A stretch of DNA of 64,000 nucleotides from Adiantum capillus-veneris (Eukaryota > Streptophyta > Polypodiopsida > Polypodiales > Pteridaceae): the NCBI GenBank assembly GCA_014529385.2, contig CM043943.1, positions 106,118,355 through 106,182,354 on the forward strand, read 5' to 3'. The position numbers were made by a program, and so were the translations under genes. Of this stretch, positions 55,241-64,000 are shown one piece after another. The notes beneath the pieces were generated by a model, which worked only from the letters and a program-made list of their open reading frames with translations, had not been told where the DNA came from and did not search any database. Each line of letters opens with the position of its first letter. The first letter of the stretch is position 1.

Positions 55241-57398
55241 TTTTCACTTACACTAGGAGACCTAGCCATTTCTCTCTCACATAGAGAGACACTCTACTTA
55301 AAAATCACTAGAGAGCAAGAACTCTAGCTGATTATCAACAGTAATTAGCCTAATCTCTTTTAAATTAATAAAATTATGCTAAATTATTTTTATTTTTTAA
55401 ATTAATCTAATTAATTAAAAAGATTAAGCCTCTCTACATTATAAATTACTCTCTTAACTCTTAATATTATTTTGAGAACTTATATTTAGATTAGGGATAT
55501 TAATATAACTATTTATTAAACCATATTGGGACTGAAATTAAATTTTTAGTTTTAAAATTAACGATAATTATATTAATTAAGCTTATATTAGTACAAGATA
55601 AATAATAGAGCTTGGTTAGATTATAAAGAAGCTTAAAAAATTATATCATAAATTTTTAATTAGTTTTTATAATTAAGTAGGCAAAAATTAGTTGTTTTTA
55701 ACCAAAAAACTAATGGAAACCTACTTAATTAACTCAAATATTCCTAAGTTAATTATCACAATTAGGAAATACTATTGGAAACATGGGGTAGTTACCTCAA
55801 TAATAGAAAATTAGTCTAAGTATTTAATTAAGCTAAAATGAACTAATTTTAGCTAAAAATTGGCTAATCAACTTACATAATTAAGTGTTATTTATGAGAG
55901 TAATTATATATCATAAGTAAGGTGTGATAATTATCTTAATGTCAAAAAAAAATTCCTCTATTTGTCTCTTTCAAAATAGACTATTTTTAGCTGAAATTAA
56001 AGAAGAAAAATTAGCTAATCAACTTAAATAATTATGTGCTATTTATCGAAGTTATTATACGTCCTAAGTAAGCCATGATAAGGTCAAAAAATTAATTTAA
56101 ATATTTAATTAAACCAAAACAATCTAATTTTAGCTAAAAATAAAAAAGAGAAGTTAACTATTCAACTTAGATAATTATGTGCTATTTATCAAAGTTAATA
56201 TACATCCTAATAAAACCATGATAATTAGCTTAAGGTCAAAAAGATAATCTAGATATTTAATTAAGTTAAAACATATTAATTTTAGCTAAAAATAAAAGGA
56301 GGAAATTAGCTAATCAAGTTAGATAAATATGTGCTATTTATCATAGTTATTATACATACTAATTAAGCGGTGATAATTAGCTTAAGGTCAAAAAATAAAA
56401 AATAAAAATTATTTAGTCAAGTTAGATAATTATGTGCTATTTTTCAAAGTTAGTATACAACATAGGTAAGCCGTGATGAATAGCTTATGGTCAGAAATTT
56501 AATCTAGCTATTTAATTAAGCCAAATCAGATTGATTTTAGCTAAAAATAAAAGAGGAAAATTAGCTAATCAAGTTAAAAAATTATGTGCTATTTATCAAA
56601 GTTATTATACATCATAAATAAGTCGTGAAAATTAGTTTATGATCAAAATGTTAATTTATCTATTTAATAAAGCCAAAACAGATTGATTTTAGCTGAATCT
56701 AAAAAAAGAAAATTAGCTATTCAGTTTAGATAATTTATTTCTCTTTATCAGAGTTATTATACATCATAATAAGCCGTAAAAATTAGCTTAAGGTAAAAAA
56801 AAATTAGCTATTTAATTAAGCCAAAACAGATTGATTTTAGCTAAAAATGAAAGAAAAAAATTAGATAACTAACTTGGATAACTACAAGGTAATTACCAGA
56901 GTTAGGAAATATCATTATCTACCTATGATAATTATAAAATAATTAATTATTTATTTTAAGTAATTGCAATTGATCAAAAAACCTATTTTAAGTTAAAACT
57001 TAATTAGGATAAATAGAAATTATAGTTAAAAGTCTATAAGAAAATTACTAATAGTATAAATCATTGATATGAAGCTGAAAAATTCAATCTTTAAGAGATA
57101 ATGAATATAATAAATATTAAGCAAAAAAAAGTAGATTTCAAGTTTAATAAGATGGGAAAATTAGGAAAAAGATGTAGAAATATATAAGAAAATTAAGAGA
57201 GCTTAGAAAACCCTTAAAAAAGCTATCGTAAAGTTACATAAGCAAATAAAAAATTATTGGGTCAAGAAATTACCATCTGGGAATACAAATTGAACCTTAA
57301 TTGGGTTAAAAAGAGGAATTAGATTGAATACGACGGTTAAGTCAAGTTTTTGAATGATTTACCTAATAAATAGACGTCCTTTTTATAAAGAAAGAAAT
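55241..57398 (+). mobile_element. Probable LTR/leader of a Gypsy element, AT-rich
   Basis: 55205-55330 resembles an LTR transcript start (AAAACTATAAATTGGACCC, then CACTTACACTAGGAGACC). The AT-rich text with tandem units runs up to a gag-like ATG at 57399. No primer site or second LTR was found, so limits are uncertain. Confidence 0.35.
55840..56930 (+). repeat. AT-rich tandem array, about 150 bp x 8
   Basis: The phrase ATTATGTGCTATTTATCAAA or a variant recurs at about 55886, 56035, 56178, 56330, 56433, 56585, 56737 and 56886. Steps are about 149, 143, 152, 103, 152, 152 and 149. Each unit also holds TTTTAGCTAAAAATAAAAGA, TTAGCTAATCAACTTAGATA, AAGCCGTGATAATTAGCTTA and TATTTAATTAAGCC. The 103-bp step is a unit with about 45 bp missing. 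Confidence 0.85.
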
Positions 57399-57560
57399 CA
57401 TGGCACCAAAAAGGACCCGTGCCAATCCTTAAGGGTAGTATCGTAAAAGAGCTAGAGCGTCGCACGACGACGAGGCCGGGCCTAGTAGGCGGCCTACTGA
57501 TGAAAGCATTCAGGCCCCAGCACTGCAGCAAATGGCCAACCAGTCCGAGGTGGGTCTTCA
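57399..57560 (+). pseudogene. Gypsy gag N-terminal fragment
   Basis: MAPKRTRANP, a stop, then KRARASHDDEAGPSRRPTDE and LQQMANQSE. The 'MxPKRTRA..' opening is typical of plant Gypsy gag. It ends without further gag sequence, apparently replaced by LTR-like sequence. Confidence 0.5.
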
Positions 57561-58254
57561 TTATAATTTAAGTTTTAAATAATTCAAGTTTTTCTTTAAA
57601 TATTAACATTACATACGTAAAACAGGGAGTAAGGAATTAGAAAACTAGTTGAAAAGGGAAGACATCTCCCAAGAAACCAAGAACGTGTATTTGTTTGTAA
57701 ATTAAGAATGAATTGTTTGGGTTAAGACTGTTTGAATTAGAAAAGATATGATTGATCATCCTTAAAATAGCTTGTCTCAAGACACCTCCGACTCCTTGGT
57801 ATATTTTGATGAATAATGATGGCTTTCCAACCACGGATAAGTTGGTTACCCCCATGAACGATGAGTTTCTACTCCTTGTCATGTCTTGATGTTTCTACAT
57901 AAGTTAGGATACCGTTTTTATCCTAGGGGAGCGACCCGATTGTATGGGCAACTGATTTGGTGTATGGGCACCCCGACCCTTAGGTAGGGGTTTATCCACC
58001 CCGGATTGTGAACAAGGAATGGGTGTCGTTTTTTACCCTTAGGTGGTCTTGAGACAAGAAGAGTATTGGTCATGGTTGTTATGGTCTATGTTTTCGATTG
58101 ACAATACCCTGTCTTAAGTTTAAAGATGTATGTTTGCTAAAAGAATGCTTTCCAATGTTGTTTTTAATACTTGATTGAAGGAATCATTGTGACAGAAAGT
58201 TAAAAGAAACCATTATTTTAAATGTTAAAACAATGTGATAGTAATTAGAAAACA
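57561..58254. other. No gene recognised; LTR-like text
   Basis: Contains repeated phrases such as TATGGGCAACTGATTTGGTG and TGTATGGGCACCCCGACCCT. It may belong to the LTR of the following piece. Confidence 0.35.
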
Positions 58255-58700
58255 AAAGAATCATGTGTGAGTGTGGGGTGGTAAGTGAGGATTGACTAAG
58301 GTTGTCAATCATGGACGAGTGGACCTGATTATTCAGGTAACTATCCATCCCCGCGCACTAAAAACGTATAGAAAACTTTTTCACTTGGAAGAGGAGTCCA
58401 TCAGAGCGGCTGTGCCCTCACATATGTTAGGGGGGGGAAAGCTTTGGTTAAAGATACCTTAGCCCAATTTGTGGAAGTTATAGGGCCGAAAGACTTTTGG
58501 ATTATTAAGATGTTGTCCTGTTTTCGCTGTGAGACAGGACTAGGTCTTCGTTTAGGGCTATAGACCCAAGCCATTGTCAATGGTAAAGATCTATTCCCTA
58601 GATTTTTTCTTGTTTAAAGAATCTCATTTTTATTAGGCCTAGAGACCTATCAAGGAGCCCATCCCCATCTTGGTATTGGCGGGTTGGGGATCTCACATCT
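58255..58700 (+). mobile_element. LTR fragment of the 8.4-10.6 kb family
   Basis: GTGTGGGGTGGTAAGTGAGG onward parallels 10164-10260, and TTGGGGATCTCACA at the end parallels GGGGACCTCTCACG before the primer site at 10584. Divergence is high. Confidence 0.4.
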
Positions 58701-59500
58701 TTAAGCTATGTACTACAGAAGGAGTTCGATAGTATCGGCAAAAAGCGCAAATCTAAGGGAGATGGAGAACTTCTTTGTTCAAAAGGGGTTGGAAATAACT
58801 CTCATCGCCAATCCAGAGAACGACCCGAACTTCTGTCAAAAGTGTATTGCATTTGTGGGATGGAAAGAGAAGGGATGCAAAATGATCCCCTTCAGAGTGT
58901 CGGAGGTTGCATGTGCATGCATCATCCCTACGAGTGAGTAATCTTTGATTTTGAATGTATTGGTTTTTTGGATGATTAGCTAACAGTATATTCAATGACA
59001 CATTGTAGAAAATATTGTTTGGCAAACATATTGGCCAAGGGCAAGGTTTCCATGACTAAGGAATCTATTCAAACACAGGAGAAGTTATTCTCGTAGTGGT
59101 TGAGAATCTATCGGTGGCAGTTGGAAAGGTGGGTATAATAACATTAGAGAACGGGATTATATATATGAGTGCAATGTTGCTAATGTTTGAAGTGCAAGGG
59201 TGTATTGACCTTGGTGGAGAAAATGGAGGCCGATAACTCAATGGGGAAGAAGCTCCACTCACGTGATGCACACAATTATGGCATATCTCTTGGAGATGCA
59301 ATGCAAGTATTTGTGCGGTGGAAGACAACCATACAAGCCACACACAATGGAGAGGAACAACTGCACTGTAATGAAGATGGCCTATCAACTTTGAGATTAG
59401 CGGAAATTAGAGATAGCAATTTTGTGGAATTACTTTGTGAGCATAGAGGGTGAACTTAATTGGTGGTAGCAACATAAACATAGCATTTAGTTAAATTGGC
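58701..59500. other. No gene confirmed; short ORFs
   Basis: The ORFs 58708-58941 and 59187-59453 have no recognisable domain. The first contains CQKCIAFVGWKEKGC, a Cys-rich stretch without a known finger pattern. Confidence 0.3.
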
Positions 59501-59519
59501 ATGAACAATAATTTTGCAA

Positions 59520-59905
59520 GAGAGAGAGTTTAGAGAACATGACAATAGTTGAGGACCGGATTTATGTGGAGCCGGTCCCCCCTCCAATAGGCATTTGTAT
59601 TATAGTTTCTCCCATCAAGAGAGATGTGGTACACTACAATCTTTGTGTTCATTTGTGACCTAGGTGATGTGTGCGCGTATGTCGCACGTGTCAATGCAAG
59701 GAACTTGCCGATACAACACGTGCGAGCCACAAATGGCTCCAAGCACACAACAAGCCTAAACTAGTAAGCTCAAAGATGACGATGGTGTGTCACTCACCGC
59801 TCTACGCTTGCTTCGTAGAGGATTCCTCGCCGCGAAGAAGAGGGAGACGCCGCTACGCCGCACTCAACCGCCTCGCCGTCATCGTGCCGCCGCAATGCTC
59901 GATCG

Positions 59906-59964
<59 letters not shown>

Positions 59965-60276
59965 ACACACACACACACAAGGAGATGAAGAAGAAGAAGA
60001 TGGACATGGAGCAAGAGCACTCTTCAATTGCACAAATGAGAGAATGAGTGAATTTTAGGATTAGCTGACTTTTATATGAGCTCACCCCATTCACACTTTG
60101 GCGCCCATGCTTAGCGAACTAAACCCTTGAATGTTCCAGTTAGAGTGCGCCTCCCATCGGCGATCACTCTTACCCTTTTCCTATTGGACCGACAAGCCCG
60201 GTACCTGACTCTACCAAGTAAATAATACAACATCCGTCGTAGGTGATAGGGTATCCGTGAGCCGTGAGGGTTAACA
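59520..60276 (-). mobile_element. Gypsy 3' LTR, minus strand (far edge uncertain)
   Basis: Minus strand: ...GAGGACGGAATCTACATC, a purine tract AGGAAGGGGGGCA (60277-60289), then an LTR start TGTTAACCCTCACGG at 60276. A TATA-like CATATAAAAG lies at about 60069-60079. It contains a (TC)n tract at 59908-59960. The lower boundary was not found; 59520 is an estimate. Confidence 0.5.
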
Positions 60277-60289
60277 TGCCCCCCTTCCT

Positions 60290-61400
60290 GATGTAGATTC
60301 CGTCCTCGAAAGCTATTGAGTTGAAGCTCGTTCGTCGAGGTGGAAGAGCATTTGAGATGAATGTCCTTAACCTTCTTCAGTCACTGCAAAATCAAACAAC
60401 ATTGGCACAGTAATTGCATTCTCATATACAATTAAAAAGCATATGCAGTTTTAGGCAGACAAGTTGATTGGTAACAGAATTTTAAACCATTTGTCAGCAA
60501 TACACATTAAATTACAATATAATCAAATGCATAAACAGATGTAAAGGTAAAAATTAAACAAGTCTAGGGTCACTAATTTAACGGTCGAAAGGTACTAGAG
60601 ATCGACTATTAATACCATGGGTAAGCTTCTCAATTTTCTCTGGTCAATTAAGTTGTTTAATCGCGAGAGCCTAGTATTTCATGTTCGAGGGCTGACTAGA
60701 GGCTATACCTAGAAGACCTTGTAGTTAAGCTACAATAAAAGGAATTTCTCATGAAATCATCGCCTGACTGATTACCTTTTCTTTGACCCCCCAAGTCTTT
60801 TCACAGTGATTCAATTTTAATGTGTGTGCTTATTTTGTATGCCTTGGGTTTTTTGCTTTTCAAGGAAAAGCGTCCACATTGGGAACCTCTAGGGCTCTAG
60901 TACCATAGGCGATACATGTGAGTGAAGTACCAAATCAAGATGAGATTTCTCTTCCAGCTTAAGATTTTACATTGTGGCACTTTGAATTTTTGTTTGTTCA
61001 TTTTCAGCATTTTAATTTTGTAACTTTGGGGGGTCATATGACACTGTTACACCTCCCCATGCTCATCACACTGGTAAACTCCCTTTATAATACTTAAGCT
61101 AAAGGTCAATAGGGTCAAGCCCACTAGAAAGCCCTAGTAAATTTCACACAATGCTGCCTAAATCGGATTGAGAACCTAAGTAACCATTAATTATTAGGAA
61201 GGCATTTCCTATGGTATTAAGAGAAGATCTCTAACACCAAACTTGGTCAAACTAGCTTAGTCGTACTGCTTGATTTTTAAATCTAGACAAGTGATTATGA
61301 CAAAAAATCACATTGAATTTAATGTTTGATACTAAGCAAATGCATTGAATATTATGCTACCAATCACAATTAAAGCAAACAAACATGGATGCAAAAAAAG
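60290..61400. other. No gene recognised
   Basis: Unassigned AT-rich sequence. A 13-14-bp inverted repeat (TGACCCCCCAAGT at 60784, ACTTTGGGGGGTCA at 61023) bounds 253 bp and could be a small inverted-repeat element, without a visible target duplication. Confidence 0.35.
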
Positions 61401-61880
61401 ATAAGGGGCAATGCTAATGGACAAAAAACACCTTGATGGTCGCGCTTGATTTGAAGAGTGAGTTGAGATAAAGATTACAAGAAGGTCCAAATCCTAACAA
61501 CAGTAACATGTTCCTGTACACACTAGGAAACACAAAGAATATCTCTAGGAGGCACATCAGTGGGAAGAAAGAACTTTGCTAATCACTCAACTCTAAAACA
61601 GAAACACTCCTATTGTAATAATCCTACCTACCCTCCATCACTCGAGTTTCTGTTTTATGACGTAGGTTTCTGTTTCACTATACGAGATGTGACATGTGTA
61701 GGTATGGTCAATGTTTTGACTTTTATTGTGCATACTCGTTTGCTAATTGCTCTTGCTCTTTATTATTTTTGTTTTTTGTAAGTATAAGGCTTTATATGTA
61801 CATTCCCTAAGATTGGGAAATTGAGAGGTCAGGGAGGAAGGCTGAGAGGGGATTGAGTGAGTGATGACTGTCAACAAACA
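61400..61880 (-). mobile_element. Gypsy 3' LTR, minus strand (far edge uncertain)
   Basis: Minus strand: polypurine tract AAGGAAGGGGGGAG (61881-61894) then LTR start TGTTTGTTGACAGTC. ACATATAAAGCC near 61785-61805 is a TATA-like core. It follows the protease-type ORFs of the next entries directly, so it is probably the 3' LTR of the same element. The far end was not found. Confidence 0.5.
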
Positions 61881-61894
61881 CTCCCCCCTTCCTT
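61881..61894 (-). other. Polypurine tract
   Basis: AAGGAAGGGGGGAG on the minus strand, between the last ORF and the LTR start. Confidence 0.65.
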
Positions 61895-61946
61895 GGGTAG
61901 ATCATACCGTTTGAAATGTGCTCGTCACCCTTTGAAACCAATTGTT

Positions 61947-62860
61947 CTAGTTGGTAATAGGTCGGGATTTTTTCCAGTAGTTTTCTCTTACCTTAGGTAC
62001 CTCATCGAGTTGCAAGGGTGGTAAGGTACTCTCCCAGGATCGAACTTGAAGTGGTTCATCAGGTGATTCTTGAACACTGGGAGGTGTGGATTCCTTTGTA
62101 GCTTCATGGAGGTCCACTATTGTAGGTGGAGGCTGTGGAGAAGCTTTTACCTCTATGGATGCATTACATGAGGAGCTAGAAGCTTCATGGGACTCCCCCC
62201 TTCCTGAGCTAGGTGGAACAAATCGTCTTTTCTTTGGTACCCAAACTAGCTCTGGAGCGAGTGTGTAGCATTCTATAATTTTTTTCTTTCCACAATCGTT
62301 GATTCGTTTCGGAGCTACAGGATTGGGCTCACATGGGTCAAGTGACAAGTAAAAACACAATCTACGTTTTGGCACCCATATTTGATCATTTCCTTTATAG
62401 TAGCCTTGGGCTTCCAATAGTTTTTTAGGAATCCAACGCAACGTTTCTTTACATTTCTTGGGGCGAATGGGACGTTTCTTACAAGGCTTATGTTTTTTAG
62501 CACTAGGTATGGTCGCTAAAGAAGCTTTACGGACCCACTTGTCTGTTTTCTTCGTTATATTAGGATGAGTCTTGTCATAAGCTATATGCATTGCTTGTAG
62601 CATATTTAAGGGTACGAGTGGTGGCATTTCATTCCCCTTAGGTGTTACCCAAGTCGTCCCCCTGTTTCCCCAAGTGTCTATGGTTGCCACTAGGTGGACC
62701 CAATCCACATTGTCCGACTCAGTCATCCCAGGTAGTACATCCATATAAGGAGAATCTTCCCCAACATCAGTGTCCGCTTTACACGTGTAACAATATTGCA
62801 ATGGGGCCGAGTGAGCTATGGTGTCAAATCTATGATCAATTATAAACCTGTTCCTAGGGG
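61947..62860 (-). CDS. Basic W-[VI]-P-K motif protein, last ORF of a Gypsy-type element
   Basis: About 284 codons plus an upstream open extension. There is no ATG at its apparent start (62801 is TTG). The frame stays open upstream across the stop of the protease ORF, so it is either reached by frameshifting (offset -1) or split off by a recent indel. Visible repeats: TTWVTPKGN, DKWVRKA, LRWIPKKL, DQIWVPKRR and LVWVPKKRR, with a Cys/Lys-rich basic patch (KHKPCKKRPIRPKKC). The tail is Pro/Ser/Glu-rich. No known domain. The same style of motif follows the protease-like domain at 36.3 kb. It could be nucleic-acid binding; that is inference only. Confidence 0.6.
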
Positions 62861-64000
62861 ATGTGCTCGACTAGTAACAAGATCCACTCGAATGACAGAA
62901 TCTTGGAACTGCAAGTAGACATGGTTTTTAGACCAGTAATGCACCATTTTTGCTTCCCTCATGAAAGGACGTCCTAAGATCATCTCCGATGCCATAGTGT
63001 GTTTGGAGAAATCCATAACAATGAAGGTAATCCTTATTTTATGTCCAAAGACCTTGATCTTGAGATCTTCTAGCATCCCAATAGGTTTAACAATAGACCC
63101 ATTGGCCATCTTCACTACTATGGTTGTGGTCGCAAGGTGAGGTCTTCCCATAGTTTCCCAGCAATTTTTAGTCACAATGCTAACTCCAGCGCCACCATCA
63201 AGGATTCCCTTCACAGTTAATCCCTTAGTAGTGATTGGTATGGTCGCATTGTATTCATCACCCTCAAAGTATTGTCCCAACTTGTTAACATGTATTTCTA
63301 TAACAAGGTTCTCATCTAGGTTGGGTTGTGGATCTAAGTGTTCCTCCTCTATTGGCATCTCCCCAGCTCCATCCATCTGTGCAAATTGTGGTAGCCCAAA
63401 CTTTAGTTCTCCATTGAGGAAGGCTCGAAGAGCTGAGACTAGCTCAGGGTCTTTATATAGTTTGGACATGATGGTGGTTCTAACTTCTGAAGACATGAAA
63501 TCCATCAATTTGGCGATGTTTAACGGCACCTTTTGGACTTCAGTCCCTTGATGTGGGGAAGATGGGATCTCCATTTCTTTGATAGGATCAAGTAGTCCCT
63601 CTGTAAACATTCTTTTCATCAAGAAGTGAGTACGCCCACTTTCCCATGACTTTAAGTCACTTTCTTCTTGGATGACACTAGGTATGGCTAAGGGTCTATG
63701 GTCTTGGTGAGGTTGTTGTTGCGTAGGGAACACGGTGTTTGTAATCTGTATCTTCCTAGGTGCTAGTTCTAGATCCCTTTGGGTATCATCTACCAAACTC
63801 CTTAATTGCTTAACTCGCTCAATCTCCTCTGTAGGGTTTGGATAAGTTCCTATCTTCTTCTTGGATCCTGGCCATTGTGGCTCATGAAGATCTTCGTTGT
63901 TAGTTTCTATCTTAGTGGTCGTTTTGGTCTCCATGGTTTCTCCTGAATCAGAATCTTCTTCAGCATCGTTCATATATACGGGGTCATCACCAGTCCCTAT
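62840..64000 (-). CDS. Retropepsin-type protein of a Gypsy-like element, N-terminus beyond window
   Basis: 377 codons from the first Met (63973), but the frame is still open at the window edge. Residues 225-365 are a retropepsin-like domain: YNATIPITTKGLTVKGILDG then GAGVSIVTKN (D259-G-G-A active site), VVKMANGSIVKPIGMLEDLK, and SEMILGRPFMREAKMVHYWS (residues 329-348), as in plant Gypsy proteases with 'DGGxGVN' active sites. The N-terminal 220 residues are acidic and show no gag core or zinc knuckle. The stop at 62840 is followed by the W-x-P-K ORF, then the polypurine tract and LTR, so the domain sits at the 3' end of its element rather than before RT. It is uninterrupted, unlike most neighbours. 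Confidence 0.75.
   Translation of the reverse strand: MGTGDDPVYMNDAEEDSDSGETMETKTTTKIETNNEDLHEPQWPGSKKKIGTYPNPTEEIERVKQLRSLVDDTQRDLELAPRKIQITNTVFPTQQQPHQDHRPLAIPSVIQEESDLKSWESGRTHFLMKRMFTEGLLDPIKEMEIPSSPHQGTEVQKVPLNIAKLMDFMSSEVRTTIMSKLYKDPELVSALRAFLNGELKFGLPQFAQMDGAGEMPIEEEHLDPQPNLDENLVIEIHVNKLGQYFEGDEYNATIPITTKGLTVKGILDGGAGVSIVTKNCWETMGRPHLATTTIVVKMANGSIVKPIGMLEDLKIKVFGHKIRITFIVMDFSKHTMASEMILGRPFMREAKMVHYWSKNHVYLQFQDSVIRVDLVTSRAHPLGTGL

Noticed and set aside
55840-56930. CRISPR-like array
   Set aside because: Whole units of about 150 bp are repeated with drift, with no short conserved repeat and unique spacers, and the context is a plant genome.
60784-61036. 253-bp inverted-repeat element (TGACCCCCCAAGT ends)
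   Set aside because: The arms are short and low-complexity (C/G run), there is no target duplication, and the right arm may simply be a polypurine tract; not enough to call.

Overview
The window reads as a transposon-saturated stretch of a land-plant nuclear genome, most likely a fern or another seed-free plant. This is an inference. The grounds are the layered Ty1/Copia, Ty3/Gypsy, LINE and MULE debris, the initiator-Met-type primer-binding sites, a decayed PPR gene with the repeat style common in ferns and mosses, and very frequent (GA/TC)n tracts. No rRNA, tRNA, CRISPR array or convincing intact host gene was seen. Almost every coding trace is broken by stops and frameshifts. The exceptions are a 615-codon Copia gag-like ORF and a protease-type ORF pair at the right edge.

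Layout. 0-12 kb: LINE reverse transcriptase 3' end on the + strand, a Gypsy gag relic, a 369-bp MULE-type MITE with a 9-bp target duplication, a minus-strand LTR plus primer site, a second inverted-repeat element near 7.3-7.7 kb, and another Gypsy leader and gag relic (10.6-12.0 kb). 12.6-17.3 kb: minus-strand Gypsy integrase, then a G-rich stretch with G-runs of 53 and 33 bases, then a minus-strand Gypsy gag-protease with three zinc knuckles. 17.3-25.4 kb: a + strand chromodomain-bearing Gypsy relic, split in its integrase by a nested 3,751-bp Copia-derived element (20989-24739) that has LTRs and a gag-like ORF but lacks nearly all of pol. 25.8-28.3 kb: tandem repeats and LTR-like debris.

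28.9-30.3 kb: PPR pseudogene. 30.8-32.1 kb: a sister copy of the same chromovirus gag-protease. 32.2-33.0 kb: a PIF1/Helitron-type helicase relic. 34.7-36.6 kb: Gypsy integrase followed by a second protease-like domain. 37.75-41.33 kb: a gag-less Copia element with both LTRs. 44.2-47.4 kb: an unidentified decayed coding region with a coiled coil. 47.6-49.3 kb: minus-strand SWIM/MULE-like transposase relic. 50.7-54.3 kb: a minus-strand LTR plus primer site and a complete-looking minus-strand non-coding LTR element (51435-54259) with a perfect 5-bp target duplication. 55.8-56.9 kb: an AT-rich array of about 150-bp units. 57.4-60.3 kb: Gypsy gag start and LTR debris. 61.4-64 kb: minus-strand LTR, polypurine tract and protease-type ORFs running off the window.

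How it fits together. The window is a record of nested insertions rather than a functional gene cluster. The clearest relative dating comes from the intact-ended LTR elements. The gag-only Copia has about 8 differences in 189 bp between its LTRs, the non-coding minus-strand element about a dozen outside its microsatellite, and the gag-less Copia many more. The most unusual recurring design is a protease-like domain placed after integrase (35.8 kb). It is echoed by a protease-type ORF that lies directly before the polypurine tract and LTR at 61.9-64 kb. In both places it is followed by basic W-x-P-K motifs.
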